A stretch of DNA of 56,589 nt, taken from the NCBI GenBank assembly GCA_030612585.1, contig JAUWNP010000006.1:1-56589 (forward strand), in the 5' to 3' direction. Made by a program: the position numbers and the translations under genes. The DNA is from Anaerolineae bacterium. Lineage in GTDB: Bacteria; Chloroflexota; Anaerolineae; B4-G1. The notes beneath the pieces were generated by a model. It was not told the DNA's origin, ran no database searches, and saw only the letters and a program-made list of their open reading frames with translations. Below, in pieces: positions 1 to 9,842 of this stretch. The stretch's first letter is position 1. Each line of letters opens with the position of its first letter.

Positions 1-1625
1 AGCCCACACGGCGCGTCAAATCCATTCAGCCAGGAGAAGAGCGCCAGGTCGAACTGGCGTCCGAACACCAGACCGTCAGGGCCGTCGGCGAAGAATTCTT
101 CGGCGGGGAGATACTCCACCGCCAGCCCAATGCCGCAGGCCGCCAGATTCTCGGACAGGATGTGCGCCGTCCGCTCGTGCGCCGGATGATCGCTGGTCGT
201 GAGCAGGGTGACGGAGAAGGGCATGCCGTTAGAGATACCTGCCACATCGTGCGCCTCCCTGATACCATCCCCGTCCTCATCTTGCCAGCCCACCTCCTCT
301 AACAGAGACCGGCCACCGAACAGAGCATAGTCCCAGCGGTAGAGTTGGTCGCCTGCGTAAAGCGGGTGCTCAGGGGCAACGTAACTATGGGCGACGGCGA
401 CCTCGCCATAGGGCAGTGGTTCACGCGCGAAACGCTCGCGGTCAATGCACAGCGCGACGGCCTGGCGCACCCGCACGTCCTCGAAGAAATCCGGGCGGCT
501 AACCCCTTCCGCCGGCTCAATGCCGAAGTCCAGGTGTTCCCACTCGCTGCTGGGGGAGGTAACCAATTTCACTGTGCCAGCGTCGGCGGCCTCCAGCAGT
601 GGCGTGATGTCCCCGCCCTCGATCACGTCCTGGGTGATAAGGTCACATTCGCCCGCCAAGAGCGAATCGAGCGCCTGCCGCAGGGCGGGGACGAAGCGGA
701 AGATGATACGATCGAGATATGGCAGCCCCTCAGATGCGCGGAAGTAGTGCGGGTTGCGCACCAGCGTGATGTGGTCGCCCTCCACCCACTCTTCGCCGAC
801 GAAGGGGCCCCAGCCCAGCGGCTTGCGGTGCGCGACCTCGGTGCTGAGCAACTGGTCGGCGTCGGCCACCCCCCACATGTGCCGGGGCAGTGGGTGGTAG
901 AAGTTCAGGAAGTAGAAGGGGGCGCGATAGCCAGGCACACCAGTCCAGACGACAGTACGCTCGTCCACGACGTCATAACTACGGGTGCGATCCCAGAGCA
1001 ACCGCAGGGTGGGACTCTCGAACGCCCCGGCCAACTCGAAGGAGTAGCGGGAATCGCCGGCGGTGAGGGGCTGACCATCCGCCCAGGTGACGTCGGCCCG
1101 CAGCGTGAAGGTCACCATCATCTGCGTCATCGTGACCACCCCACCCTCAAACGTGGCCTCCTGGCCGTCGGCGTCAAAGACGGTGACGCCCGGCAGCAAG
1201 TCCACCCCCAGACCGTTGACGTCCACGACATGGTCGCCCGCTTGAACGAGGACAGTTCCCAGGACAGCGTCCCCGTCGGCCAGGCTGGGGATTTTTTCCA
1301 GGATCACGGGCTGGAACTGATACGTGTGGGTGTCAATCGGGCCATCGTAGATTGCCGCCAGCACGTTGCGAGCGGCACGCGATGGGCCGCCGTAGACGAA
1401 GAGCGTATTGGGCTCAAGGGCCTGGCAGACGGTGAGTTCCTTGGGTGGTATCGGAGTCGGCGTGCTGGTGGGAGCCAGAGTGGGTGAGGGCGACGGCAAA
1501 GGGGAAGGGGAGGGAGAAGGTGTGTCGGGCACGATGGCGGTAGCGGTAGGGTCAGAGGGCAGGCAGGCCGTGATGAGGCCGATCAGTAGCAGTGCGACGA
1601 TAACGATGTGGCTATGCTTCATCAT
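1..1625 (-). CDS. ABC transporter solute-binding lipoprotein, peptide/nickel family 5 (3' end cut by window)
   Basis: Extracellular binding lipoprotein that would deliver oligopeptides or similar solutes to an ABC importer. Reading the minus strand from ATG at 1625 gives a signal peptide ending in a lipobox (LITAC, Cys about residue 21), a Ser/Pro/Thr-rich linker, then the family 5 fold: a WADGQPLTAGDSRYSFE-like stretch, PLGWGPF and an RQAVALCIDRE segment, all typical of DppA/OppA-type proteins. AAGGAG lies just upstream of the tandem ATG ATG start (1625 or 1622). The reading frame is still open at base 1, so about the last 20-60 residues and any permease genes lie outside the window. Family assignment is strong; the substrate is unknown. 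Confidence 0.85.
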   Translation of the reverse strand, partial: MMKHSHIVIVALLLIGLITACLPSDPTATAIVPDTPSPSPSPLPSPSPTLAPTSTPTPIPPKELTVCQALEPNTLFVYGGPSRAARNVLAAIYDGPIDTHTYQFQPVILEKIPSLADGDAVLGTVLVQAGDHVVDVNGLGVDLLPGVTVFDADGQEATFEGGVVTMTQMMVTFTLRADVTWADGQPLTAGDSRYSFELAGAFESPTLRLLWDRTRSYDVVDERTVVWTGVPGYRAPFYFLNFYHPLPRHMWGVADADQLLSTEVAHRKPLGWGPFVGEEWVEGDHITLVRNPHYFRASEGLPYLDRIIFRFVPALRQALDSLLAGECDLITQDVIEGGDITPLLEAADAGTVKLVTSPSSEWEHLDFGIEPAEGVSRPDFFEDVRVRQAVALCIDRERFAREPLPYGEVAVAHSYVAPEHPLYAGDQLYRWDYALFGGRSLLEEVGWQDEDGDGIREAHDVAGISNGMPFSVTLLTTSDHPAHERTAHILSENLAACGIGLAVEYLPAEEFFADGPDGLVFGRQFDLALFSWLNGFDAPCG

Positions 1626-1740
1626 GTCTCCTTTCTTCCCGCGGAAAGCGAGCCGTCGCCCGGTACACAGCCACGGCCAAGTCATCGCACCGCTGCCATG
1701 CCTTGTTGCTCCGATAGTCCATCTCGCCTCCCCAGCTCCT

Positions 1741-1787
1741 CGCCCCTAGTCCCTCGCCCCCAGTCCCTAGTCCCTCGCCCCCAGTCC

Positions 1788-1792
<5 letters not shown>
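1741..1792. repeat. Tandem 7-base repeat (AGTCCCT/CGCCCCC) overlapping the proS stop codon
   Basis: Seven consecutive 7-base units alternate between AGTCCCT and CGCCCC(C/T). The TAG stop codon of proS (1788-1790 on the minus strand) lies inside the last full unit. It belongs to the class of short tandem repeats seen at many gene ends in this window. Confidence 0.85.
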
Positions 1793-3239
<1,447 letters not shown>

Positions 3240-3256
3240 TCAGCCCGGAATCGTTG

Positions 3257-4201
3257 TTACTTGGCACATTCTTCTTCCGGGGCGTCCGTGCCAAATTTCT
3301 CCCCATCGTCCTGCCCGGCAACCAGATCCTGCACGGCGTGCACCATGCGCTTGATCGGCCGGGTGGTGTAGTGGTCAGCGAAGTGCTCAGTAGCCTGTTC
3401 CGTCCCCACCACAGGGCCGAACCGCTCGCGCAGGTAGTGTTGATGATCCATAACCCACAGGTACAGGTCAGCCTCGGTACGGCCTGGGAAATCGGCCAGG
3501 GTGTCCTTTTCGCGAATGATGTGCACCAATGGCAGGTAGACGTGCTCATACCAGTCGCAGACCGCCTCGTCTTCCGGGATGAAACGCTGCTGCTCCAGGC
3601 CCATGAAGTAACGATGCACGGCGATGTGCTCCAGCAGTCGCTCATACCCACCGCCGATGGTGAACTCAATGCGCTGGTCAGGTCGCACCTCATCCAGCCG
3701 CGTGCGCTCAAGGAAGCGGGTGTATTCGCCCTTGATCTCCAGGTCGCCGGCATCCAGGTCGGCCGTCACCGGCACTCTGGTCGCTGCCTCAATCACCTCA
3801 GCATCCACGAACTCAACACCCTGCTCTCGCGCCACCGAGACGCGGTGATTGCCGTCGAGGACGAAGTAGGCATCCCCGATCTTGTACAACTTCACCGGCG
3901 GTAGACTGACGTCGTCGTAGTGAGCGCAGGCAATAGAGCGCCAGCGGCTCGCCGTGCGATCCTGCGTCGGCAGGAAGACGCGGTCGAAATCCCGATAGCG
4001 CCCCACACTGCCGATGATCTTGTCCACAGGCACGGCCCGAATGCCCCAGTAGACTTGCCCGCGCACGCCCAGTTTATCGCGCACCTCGTCCCACGAGAGC
4101 AGCCGATTAGGGCGACCGCTCAGGAACGAGACGATCTCGTTCCAGAACGCCTTGCGCCGCGCTGTATCGAAGTCTATTCGTGCTCGATCTTTACCAGCCA
4201 T
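3257..4201 (-). CDS. ParB/Srx-like domain protein of unknown function
   Basis: Conserved protein of 314 residues. The middle of the N-terminal half resembles the ParB/sulfiredoxin fold: an IRAVPVDKIIGSVGR entry segment, LPPVKLYKIGDAYFVLDG and the hallmark GNHRVSVARE (about residues 117-126). The C-terminal half (about 180-300) is rich in Trp, Tyr and His (DWYEHVYLPL, LYLWVMDHQHYLRE) and ends in an acidic tail; it may correspond to a DUF4032-type region, which I cannot confirm. It sits 6 bases downstream of the metallophosphoesterase on the same strand, so the two are probably co-transcribed, and 35 bases before proS. There is no sign of a partner ParA or parS, so a chromosome-segregation role is not implied. 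Function unknown. Confidence 0.7.
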   Translation of the reverse strand: MAGKDRARIDFDTARRKAFWNEIVSFLSGRPNRLLSWDEVRDKLGVRGQVYWGIRAVPVDKIIGSVGRYRDFDRVFLPTQDRTASRWRSIACAHYDDVSLPPVKLYKIGDAYFVLDGNHRVSVAREQGVEFVDAEVIEAATRVPVTADLDAGDLEIKGEYTRFLERTRLDEVRPDQRIEFTIGGGYERLLEHIAVHRYFMGLEQQRFIPEDEAVCDWYEHVYLPLVHIIREKDTLADFPGRTEADLYLWVMDHQHYLRERFGPVVGTEQATEHFADHYTTRPIKRMVHAVQDLVAGQDDGEKFGTDAPEEECAK

Positions 4202-4207
4202 CAGGTA

Positions 4208-4828
4208 TCACCACTCGATCACGCGGAAAGGATAAACGTTGACAACCTCAGTGTCCCGGTAGCGTGTCCGCGAAGGTTCGAGTCCGTAGATGTGCTTGTG
4301 GCCGTGGAGCAGGTAGCGAGGCCGGAAACGATCCATCAACCCAAGCAGTGTCTTGAAGCCACGATGAGGCAGATCTTCACCGTCGTGGATGCCCAAGGGT
4401 GGCGAGTGCGTGATGAGGATGTCCAGGTAACGCCCGTGGAGCACACGGTTCATAAGCAAGGCTGGCATTATGCGCCCAATTTTGTAGGCCATCTCACTGT
4501 CCGTGTATTGGAAGGGCGCTCCAGACTTGTAGCGCATAGAGCCTTCCAGCCCGGCCAGGAGCATCCCTCTGGCTTCCATAGTCCGCCCATCCAGATTGAA
4601 CCACCCGCCCGGTTCGGTAAGCACGCGTCCGTCAGCCGTGTACTCAGGTTGGTCGTGGTTGCCATGCACAAAGAAACAGTCCACGTTCAACATCGTCACA
4701 ATGTACTCCAGGTAGGAGTAGGGCAGATCGCCACACGAAAGCACCACATCCACATCGCCAAACCGCTCGCGGACGTGTGAACTGTAAATACTCTCGACCA
4801 CCAGGTCACTGACGGCGAGAATCTTCAT
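4208..4828 (-). CDS. Calcineurin-like metallophosphoesterase
   Basis: Binuclear-metal phosphoesterase of 206 residues; the natural substrate cannot be read from sequence. It begins MKILAVSDLVV, where the usual DxH of the family is reduced to SD, and has the other metal-binding motifs in order: GDLPY, GNHDQ, THSPP and a C-terminal GHKH. ATG at 4828 is chosen because GGAG lies 7-8 bases upstream and because the divergent toxin-antitoxin promoter occupies the interval up to a GTG at 4882, the alternative longer start. It likely leads an operon with the ParB-like gene. The family call is firm. Confidence 0.85.
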   Translation of the reverse strand: MKILAVSDLVVESIYSSHVRERFGDVDVVLSCGDLPYSYLEYIVTMLNVDCFFVHGNHDQPEYTADGRVLTEPGGWFNLDGRTMEARGMLLAGLEGSMRYKSGAPFQYTDSEMAYKIGRIMPALLMNRVLHGRYLDILITHSPPLGIHDGEDLPHRGFKTLLGLMDRFRPRYLLHGHKHIYGLEPSRTRYRDTEVVNVYPFRVIEW

Positions 4829-4847
4829 CGGGCGGATCTCCGAGAAC

Positions 4848-4876
4848 TTGGCAATCCTCACCGACTGTGCTAAAAT
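4848..4876 (+). promoter_or_regulatory. Promoter of the toxin-antitoxin pair (TTGGCA-17-TAAAAT)
   Basis: TTGGCA at 4848-4853 and TAAAAT at 4871-4876 with a 17-base spacer, 32 bases before the antitoxin ATG. It points away from the metallophosphoesterase. Confidence 0.6.
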
Positions 4877-4907
4877 GAACACGTGAGCAACGCCAAGGAG
4901 AACTCAA

Positions 4908-5165
4908 ATGACTAGAACAATCAGCATGCAAGTTGATGTCCCTCTGGATCGCAGACTGCTCATTCCGGTGCCGCAGGACGTGCCAGTTGGGCCAGCACAA
5001 GTGATTATCATCACCAGGCTGGACCAGAAGGTACCAGCAGGAACAGCCACCGAGATGATCAGTTCGCCCCTTTTTGGTCTGTGGGCTAGACGCGACGACA
5101 TAGGTGACAGTCTGGCCTATGCACGACAATTGCGTGCCCAGGCCGAGCGACGAGACAATGGCTGA
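4908..5165 (+). CDS. Putative antitoxin of a VapBC-like pair
   Basis: Small protein of 85 residues immediately upstream of a PIN-domain gene, with which it overlaps by 8 bases (ATGGCTGA). The N-terminal half (MQVDVPLDRRLLIPVPQDVP) resembles the short proline-punctuated antitoxins found beside PIN toxins in Chloroflexota and cyanobacteria. The C-terminal half (LFGLWARRDDIGDSLAYARQ) is the kind of region that wraps a PIN toxin. I do not see a clear AbrB or RHH DNA-binding motif. The call rests mainly on gene order and overlap; such antitoxins usually bind their own promoter and mask the nuclease site. Confidence 0.6.
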   Translation: MTRTISMQVDVPLDRRLLIPVPQDVPVGPAQVIIITRLDQKVPAGTATEMISSPLFGLWARRDDIGDSLAYARQLRAQAERRDNG

Positions 5166-5559
5166 ACCTGACTTGCTACTGGACACCGATGTCCTCATAG
5201 AAATCCTGCGTGGCAGAGCCGAAGCAGCCGCATGTCTCGCAAGTTTGGGCGAGCAGGTGATAGGCATTCCTGTGCTAGTACGGATGGAAATCCTGCAAGG
5301 AGCCCGCAATCGTCGGGAACTGGAAATACTGATCGAGCAACTTGACCGCTATCCCCTGATCGTTTTGGAAAAAGACGACTCGGAACGTGCCCTAAAGTGG
5401 TTCGAATGTTATCACCTGAGCCACAACGTGGGCATTATGGACTGCCTCATTGCTGCATCGGCCTTACGGCTGGGCAAACCCCTATACACGTTCAACATCA
5501 AGCATTACAAGGTCATCCCTGGCCTGGAAGAGCACATACCCTACCACCGCACGTCATAA
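5158..5559 (+). CDS. VapC-like PIN-domain ribonuclease toxin
   Basis: Single-strand-specific ribonuclease of the PIN superfamily, 133 residues, typical VapC length. Acidic active-site residues are visible in order: LLLDTDVLIE near the N-terminus, a Glu in VRMEILQGA, Asp in GIMDCLIAAS, and a C-terminal TFNIKHYKVIPGL, the position where PIN toxins usually carry the TxNxxHF motif. The start at ATG 5158 overlaps the antitoxin stop, which favours translational coupling. A longer reading from 5104 would duplicate the antitoxin region and is rejected. Toxins of this class cleave tRNA or rRNA; the target here is unknown. Confidence 0.85.
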   Translation: MAEPDLLLDTDVLIEILRGRAEAAACLASLGEQVIGIPVLVRMEILQGARNRRELEILIEQLDRYPLIVLEKDDSERALKWFECYHLSHNVGIMDCLIAASALRLGKPLYTFNIKHYKVIPGLEEHIPYHRTS

Positions 5560-5583
5560 TTCCATCAAGCCGCCTGGCATCGT

Positions 5584-5904
5584 CTATCCACTGACGCTAG
5601 ATGGTACCTCAGACCACTCTCGGTTGTAATTGATCGCCAGTTTGTGGTGAATCGCCTGCTCCAGGTCTATGCCGGTCAGGTAGGCCAGTTGCAACAGATA
5701 GAGCGCCACGTCGGCCAGTTCCCCCGCCAGTGCATCTTCATCGGCTCGCTCGCCCCACTGAAAATGCTCCAGTACCTCGGCTGCCTCTAGCGAAAGCGAT
5801 GTGGCAATATTGCGCGGTGTCTGCGCCCACGGGGAATCCTCCCTGTACCAGCCCATCGCTTCCACGAAGCGGTTCATCTCATCAGTGAGTTCCTGGATGG
5901 TCAT
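5584..5904 (-). CDS. MazG-like nucleotide pyrophosphohydrolase
   Basis: Small all-alpha NTP pyrophosphohydrolase of about 106 residues that hydrolyses (d)NTPs to the monophosphate and pyrophosphate, usually as a house-cleaning enzyme. The metal-binding signature of the MazG/dUTPase superfamily is present: LSLEAAEVLEHFQW followed by ELADVALYLLQLA, giving the EExxE and ExxD acidic set. The N-terminal MTIQELTDEMNRFVE is typical of the short RS21-C6/MazG-related proteins. ATG 5904 preceded by GGGAG is chosen; GTG 5916 is an alternative. It converges with the toxin gene, 24 bases from its stop. Confidence 0.8.
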   Translation of the reverse strand: MTIQELTDEMNRFVEAMGWYREDSPWAQTPRNIATSLSLEAAEVLEHFQWGERADEDALAGELADVALYLLQLAYLTGIDLEQAIHHKLAINYNREWSEVPSSVSG

Positions 5905-5916
5905 CGGCTCCCTCAC

Positions 5917-6335
5917 ACAAAAGCCAGCCCCCGCATGGTCTGGAGGGCCGGCCGGAACTGGGCGCTCTCAAATAGCCCTCACCCAGACCTAAAGTCTGGC
6001 CAGGCAGGGGCTGGCGGATTGGAAAAGCGCCCCACAGTCATCTCAACAGCCTCGCTCTATCTGTTGCATCACAACGCGGTGAGTATACATCGAAAGGGAG
6101 AGGATGTCAAAGCACACAGCGCCAGCACGTTGTAGACCTTACACATTGCCATCAACCGAGGCAGAAGCGGCCTGACCACCACTCCCGAAACGTCGCCAGG
6201 AGACAGCACAGCGGGCCGACCCCTGAGGCCGGCCCGTACTCGTTTAAAACCAGATTGTGCGAAGATGTAGAAGGCATCTCCAGACGCCAAAAACGAGTTC
6301 TGGAGAATCCTCCTACAGTTGCCAAATGGCCCCGG
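5917..6335. other. Intergenic region between the MazG-like gene and metK
   Basis: About 420 bases without a convincing gene. The short frames crossing it have no family features. It holds an inverted repeat at about 6211-6235 (GGGCC..GGCCC around ACCCCTGAGG) that could end the metK transcript, and a small hairpin AGACTTTAGGTCT near 5986-5998. No further signal seen. Confidence 0.4.
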
Positions 6336-7559
6336 CTAAGCCAAGCCTGCCGCCTGGCGCAAGATTTCAGATTTGTCGGTGCGCTCCCAGGGCGCGTTAA
6401 TGTCATCACGCCCGAAGTGGCCGTAGGCAGCCGTCTTACGGTAGATGGGTCGCCGCAAGTCCAGGTCGCGAATGATCGCGGCAGGACGCATGTCGAAGTG
6501 CTCTTCAATCAACTCAACGATCCTGTCATCGGAGATCTTGGCCGTGCCAAAAGTCTCCACCGACAACGACAACGGCCGGGCAACACCAATTGCGTAAGAG
6601 ACTTGCAGTTCCAGGCGATCGGCTATGCCCGCCGCCACCAAATTCTTGGCAATGTAGCGAGTCATGTAACTCGCCGAACGGTCCACCTTCGTCGGATCCT
6701 TGCCAGAGAAACAACCACCACCGTGACGGGCCACACCACCGTACGTATCAACGATGATCTTGCGCCCAGTCAAGCCAGAGTCACCCAGCGGGCCACCCGT
6801 AACAAAACGCCCCGTAGGATTGACGTAGATTTTGGTCTTGTCGTCAAGCATATCAGCGGGCACCACATGCCTGACCACGTGAGCAATAACGTCCTCACGG
6901 ATCTGCTCTTGAATGACGTTGGGCGAGTGTTGTGTGCTGACGACGATGGTGTCAACACGCTTAGGCCGGCCATACTCATATTCAACCGTCACCTGACTCT
7001 TGCCGTCGGGGCGCAGATAGGGCAGCGTCTTGTTCTTGCGCACCTCGGCCAACCGCTTGCACAACTTGTGAGCCAGCATAATGCTCAACGGCATCAACTC
7101 TGGCGTCTCGTTGCAGGCAAAGCCGACCATCATGCCCTGATCACCAGCGCCGATCGCTTCGATATCTGCCTCAGACATCTCGCCTGTCTTGGCCTCCAGC
7201 GCCCGATCCACGCCCAGGGCAATATCAGCCGACTGCTCCTTGATACTGACGATGACGCCGCATGTATCGGCATCAAAGCCGTACTTGGCTCGGGTGAAGC
7301 CAATATCGCGGACAACGTAGCGGACAAGTTTGCCGATGTCCACATAGGTACTGGTCGTGATCTCTCCCATCACGATGACCAGGCCAGTGGTCACGCTCAC
7401 GTCGCAAGCGACGCGCGCATCGGGGTCATCAGCGATGATGGCATCCAGCACAGCGTCTGAAATCTGATCGCAGATTTTGTCGGGATGCCCTTCGGTCACC
7501 GATTCCGAGGTGAAGAAATACTGGGGTGATGTCATAAACGTCGCGTTGCTACCACTCAT
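6336..7559 (-). CDS. metK: S-adenosylmethionine synthetase
   Basis: Makes S-adenosylmethionine from methionine and ATP in the cytoplasm. The 407-residue protein has the three-domain MetK pattern: [20 protein letters not shown] near the N-terminus, the GAGDQG ATP loop near residue 120, the phosphate-binding [18 protein letters not shown] near 270, and a C-terminal [11 protein letters not shown] 7559 is chosen because AAGGAG lies 8 bases upstream; the frame is open eight codons further. Length matches the family. Transcription starts from a consensus promoter and passes a SAM-I riboswitch and intrinsic terminator, so the product represses its own synthesis. Confidence 0.97.
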   Translation of the reverse strand: MSGSNATFMTSPQYFFTSESVTEGHPDKICDQISDAVLDAIIADDPDARVACDVSVTTGLVIVMGEITTSTYVDIGKLVRYVVRDIGFTRAKYGFDADTCGVIVSIKEQSADIALGVDRALEAKTGEMSEADIEAIGAGDQGMMVGFACNETPELMPLSIMLAHKLCKRLAEVRKNKTLPYLRPDGKSQVTVEYEYGRPKRVDTIVVSTQHSPNVIQEQIREDVIAHVVRHVVPADMLDDKTKIYVNPTGRFVTGGPLGDSGLTGRKIIVDTYGGVARHGGGCFSGKDPTKVDRSASYMTRYIAKNLVAAGIADRLELQVSYAIGVARPLSLSVETFGTAKISDDRIVELIEEHFDMRPAAIIRDLDLRRPIYRKTAAYGHFGRDDINAPWERTDKSEILRQAAGLA

Positions 7560-7656
7560 TTGAACTTCTCCTTTTTGTTGCATGCTTAGATTTTTTGGGA
7601 CTTCCTGAAAGCCGCATTAAAAACTCCGGTAGATCCTGGTCGAGGCTAGCCCAACA

Positions 7657-7684
7657 AAAAACCCTTCTTGCAAGACAAGAAGGG
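7657..7684 (-). terminator. Intrinsic terminator (expression platform) of the SAM riboswitch
   Basis: On the minus strand CCCTTCTTG-TCTTG-CAAGAAGGG is followed by TTTTTT: a 9-bp stem, 5-base loop and U run, placed between the SAM aptamer and metK. This is the expected OFF-state terminator. Confidence 0.92.
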
Positions 7685-7700
7685 GCACAACGGGCGTGAC

Positions 7701-7819
<119 letters not shown>

Positions 7820-7845
7820 CGCTCAGGATATTCAGTTTGGCTGCG

Positions 7846-7874
7846 ATGATACCACAAAGGCAGACAACTGTCAA
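7846..7874 (-). promoter_or_regulatory. metK promoter (TTGACA-17-TATCAT)
   Basis: On the minus strand TTGACA (7874-7869) and TATCAT (7851-7846) are separated by 17 bases, about 28 bases upstream of the riboswitch aptamer. It is divergent from, and adjacent to, the tRNA-Val promoter. Confidence 0.8.
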
Positions 7875-7877
7875 GAC

Positions 7878-7906
7878 TTGCGGTTTGAAAAGTTCGGTGC
7901 TATAAT
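7878..7906 (+). promoter_or_regulatory. tRNA-Val promoter (TTGCGG-17-TATAAT)
   Basis: TTGCGG at 7878-7883 and TATAAT at 7901-7906 with 17 bases between, 11 bases before the mature tRNA 5' end. Confidence 0.75.
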
Positions 7907-7917
7907 TCTTGTGCTTC

Positions 7918-7991
7918 GGGCGCGTAGCTCAGTTGGTCAGAGCGCTACACTCACATTGTAGAGGTCGGGGGTTCGAGTCCCTTCGCGCCCA
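7918..7991 (+). tRNA. tRNA-Val (anticodon CAC)
   Basis: Complete cloverleaf of 74 bases. Acceptor GGGCGCG pairs with CGCGCCC, the D arm contains AGCTCAGTTGGTCAGAGC, the anticodon arm is CTACA-CTCACAT-TGTAG with CAC in the loop, and the T arm is GGGGGTTCGAGTCCC. Discriminator A at 7991; the CCA end is not encoded. Confidence 0.95.
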
Positions 7992-8080
7992 TTGTTCTAA
8001 CACCAGGCCGCGGCTGCGTGAGGAGGCCATCCGCTCAATGCCCGCGGCCTGTTTCAGTACACGAGATGGAAAGACTTACT

Positions 8081-9838
8081 ATGCCCACACCTGAGAGTGC
8101 CAAGAAACGTCTCCAGGTAGAGTGGCTAATCAGCAACCTGCGTTGGTTACTCCTGGTAAGCGTGGCCCTCGTCAGTTTCGCGGACACCTTCTTCCATCAC
8201 GGTGGTTCTTTCGACACATCCTCTCTGCTACCCCCAATGGTCCTACTGGCAGTGGCGGCCCTCTACAATCTCGTCGTGATGCTGCTACTGCTCTATGGTA
8301 CCCCCAGACGGACCATGTCGGTGGTGACGTTGCTGATTGACACCATCCTGACTATCGGCTTTGTCATTACGTCGGGCGGCCTGGCGAGCCCACTGCTGTT
8401 CTTCGCCCTGTTTCCCATCCTCACAGCGGTGTTACGCTTTCCCTGGGCGGTGAGCCTGCCGGTCGCTATCGTCGTCGTGGCAGGTTGCGGGCTTGCAGGC
8501 TACCTCATCGCACCACCTGGGACATCTTGGGTGGCCCTGCTCCCGTTTGTTGCCCACTCTCTGATCCTCTTGCTAGCAGCCCTGATAGGCGGCATCGTAG
8601 GCAACCAGATGAAACAGGTCGTCGCGCGCACACGCTGGCTTGAGGAGGAAGCCGAACTGCGGAAGTTACGTGCTGCTCAAGAACACTCGCGAGCCATCTT
8701 CGAGTTGGCGAGCACTCTCAGTGCGACGCTAAACTACAACAAAGTGTTAAGAGCGGTGCTCGACGTTGGTGAGGCTGGCATGCAAGAGTTAGGCCACCCA
8801 GACTCAGGCCACGTGAGCATGGTAATGCTCTTCAGCCACAACGACCTGCGCATTGTGGCATCGCGTCACCTACCGCCTCGCGACCAAAAAACCGTGTTCC
8901 AAGGCAAGAGTGGTGTCATGGCTCAGGCGTTAGCGACGGCAGAGGCCGTGATAACCGATAATCCGCCAGCAGATCCGGAGTTAGGCCAACTTATCATGAT
9001 GCACAGTTGCCGGCAGGCAATCGTCGTGCCGCTGCGGGCCGGGTTCGAGAACTTCGGCGCAGTGGTTTTCGGCAGCCCTCATCCTGGCACCTACACAGAA
9101 GACCACCAGGACTTGCTCATCGCGATCTGCAATCAGGCCATCGTTGCGCTTCAGAACGCCCAACTTTATCAAAGCCTGACGGAGGAGAAAGAACGCATCG
9201 TGGCGGTAGAGGAAGATGCCCGCAAGAAACTGGCCCGCGACTTGCACGATGGGCCCACGCAGAGCATCGCAGCCATCGCCATGCAGTTGAACTATGCACG
9301 GCTACTGTTGAAGAAGAATCCGCAGCAGACGGCTGAGGAATTGGCGCAGGTCGAGGAATTGGCACGCCGCACGACGAAGGAAATCCGTCACATGCTCTTC
9401 ACGCTCCGACCGCTCATCCTCGAAACACAAGGATTGCAGGCAGCATTGGAGCAATACATCAGTAAGTTGGCCGAAACGAACGCCACGCCAGTTCACCTGG
9501 AGGCAATACCAAAGGCAGACCGATTGCTAGACCGGAACGCCCAAGGAGTGATCTTCTACATCCTTGAGGAGGCAATTGGCAACGCCCGTAAACACGCTAA
9601 GGCCAAAAACATCTGGGTGCGGCTTCACATTCAGGACAACACCTTCATTGCCGAAGTGGAGGACAATGGCCGTGGATTCGACGTGGACGAGGTACAGGTG
9701 CACTATGACGAGCGTAGCAGCCTGGGCATGATCAACATGCACGAGCGGGCCGAGTTGGTCGGCGGCCAACTGGCTATCGCTTCAGCACCAGGCGCGGGAA
9801 CACGGATCACACTGACTGTACCGCTGCGGGGGAGGTAG
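8081..9838 (+). CDS. Membrane sensor histidine kinase with GAF domain, NarL-type (HisKA_3)
   Basis: Two-component sensor of about 585 residues. The N-terminal 190 residues form roughly six membrane helices (LLLVSVALVSF, LVVMLLLLYG, PLLFFALFPIL, VAIVVVAGCGLAGYLI and others). A GAF-like domain follows (about 225-370, with GKSGVMAQALA and AIVVPLRAG). Then comes the dimerisation/phosphoacceptor helix KKLARDLHDGPTQS, with His at about residue 389, and an HATPase with EEAIGNARKHA (N box), EDNGRGFD (G1) and GMINMHERAELVGGQ. ATG 8081 is used because GGAAAG precedes it; ATG 8066 is possible. No response regulator is adjacent; the nearest NarL-type regulator, at 24.2 kb, has its own kinase. Input signal unknown. 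Confidence 0.88.
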   Translation: MPTPESAKKRLQVEWLISNLRWLLLVSVALVSFADTFFHHGGSFDTSSLLPPMVLLAVAALYNLVVMLLLLYGTPRRTMSVVTLLIDTILTIGFVITSGGLASPLLFFALFPILTAVLRFPWAVSLPVAIVVVAGCGLAGYLIAPPGTSWVALLPFVAHSLILLLAALIGGIVGNQMKQVVARTRWLEEEAELRKLRAAQEHSRAIFELASTLSATLNYNKVLRAVLDVGEAGMQELGHPDSGHVSMVMLFSHNDLRIVASRHLPPRDQKTVFQGKSGVMAQALATAEAVITDNPPADPELGQLIMMHSCRQAIVVPLRAGFENFGAVVFGSPHPGTYTEDHQDLLIAICNQAIVALQNAQLYQSLTEEKERIVAVEEDARKKLARDLHDGPTQSIAAIAMQLNYARLLLKKNPQQTAEELAQVEELARRTTKEIRHMLFTLRPLILETQGLQAALEQYISKLAETNATPVHLEAIPKADRLLDRNAQGVIFYILEEAIGNARKHAKAKNIWVRLHIQDNTFIAEVEDNGRGFDVDEVQVHYDERSSLGMINMHERAELVGGQLAIASAPGAGTRITLTVPLRGR

Positions 9839-9842
9839 GCAC

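Noticed and set aside
345..1487. Long plus-strand open frame (380 codons)
   Set aside because: It is the shadow of the minus-strand solute-binding protein, which has a signal peptide, lipobox and family motifs; the plus frame shows none.
3257..4201. ParB of a partition system
   Set aside because: Only the ParB/Srx-like core is recognisable; there is no ParA neighbour and no parS-like dyad.
6255..7460. Plus-strand frame of 401 codons opposite metK
   Set aside because: Composition is that of an antisense shadow; metK is unambiguous with promoter and riboswitch.
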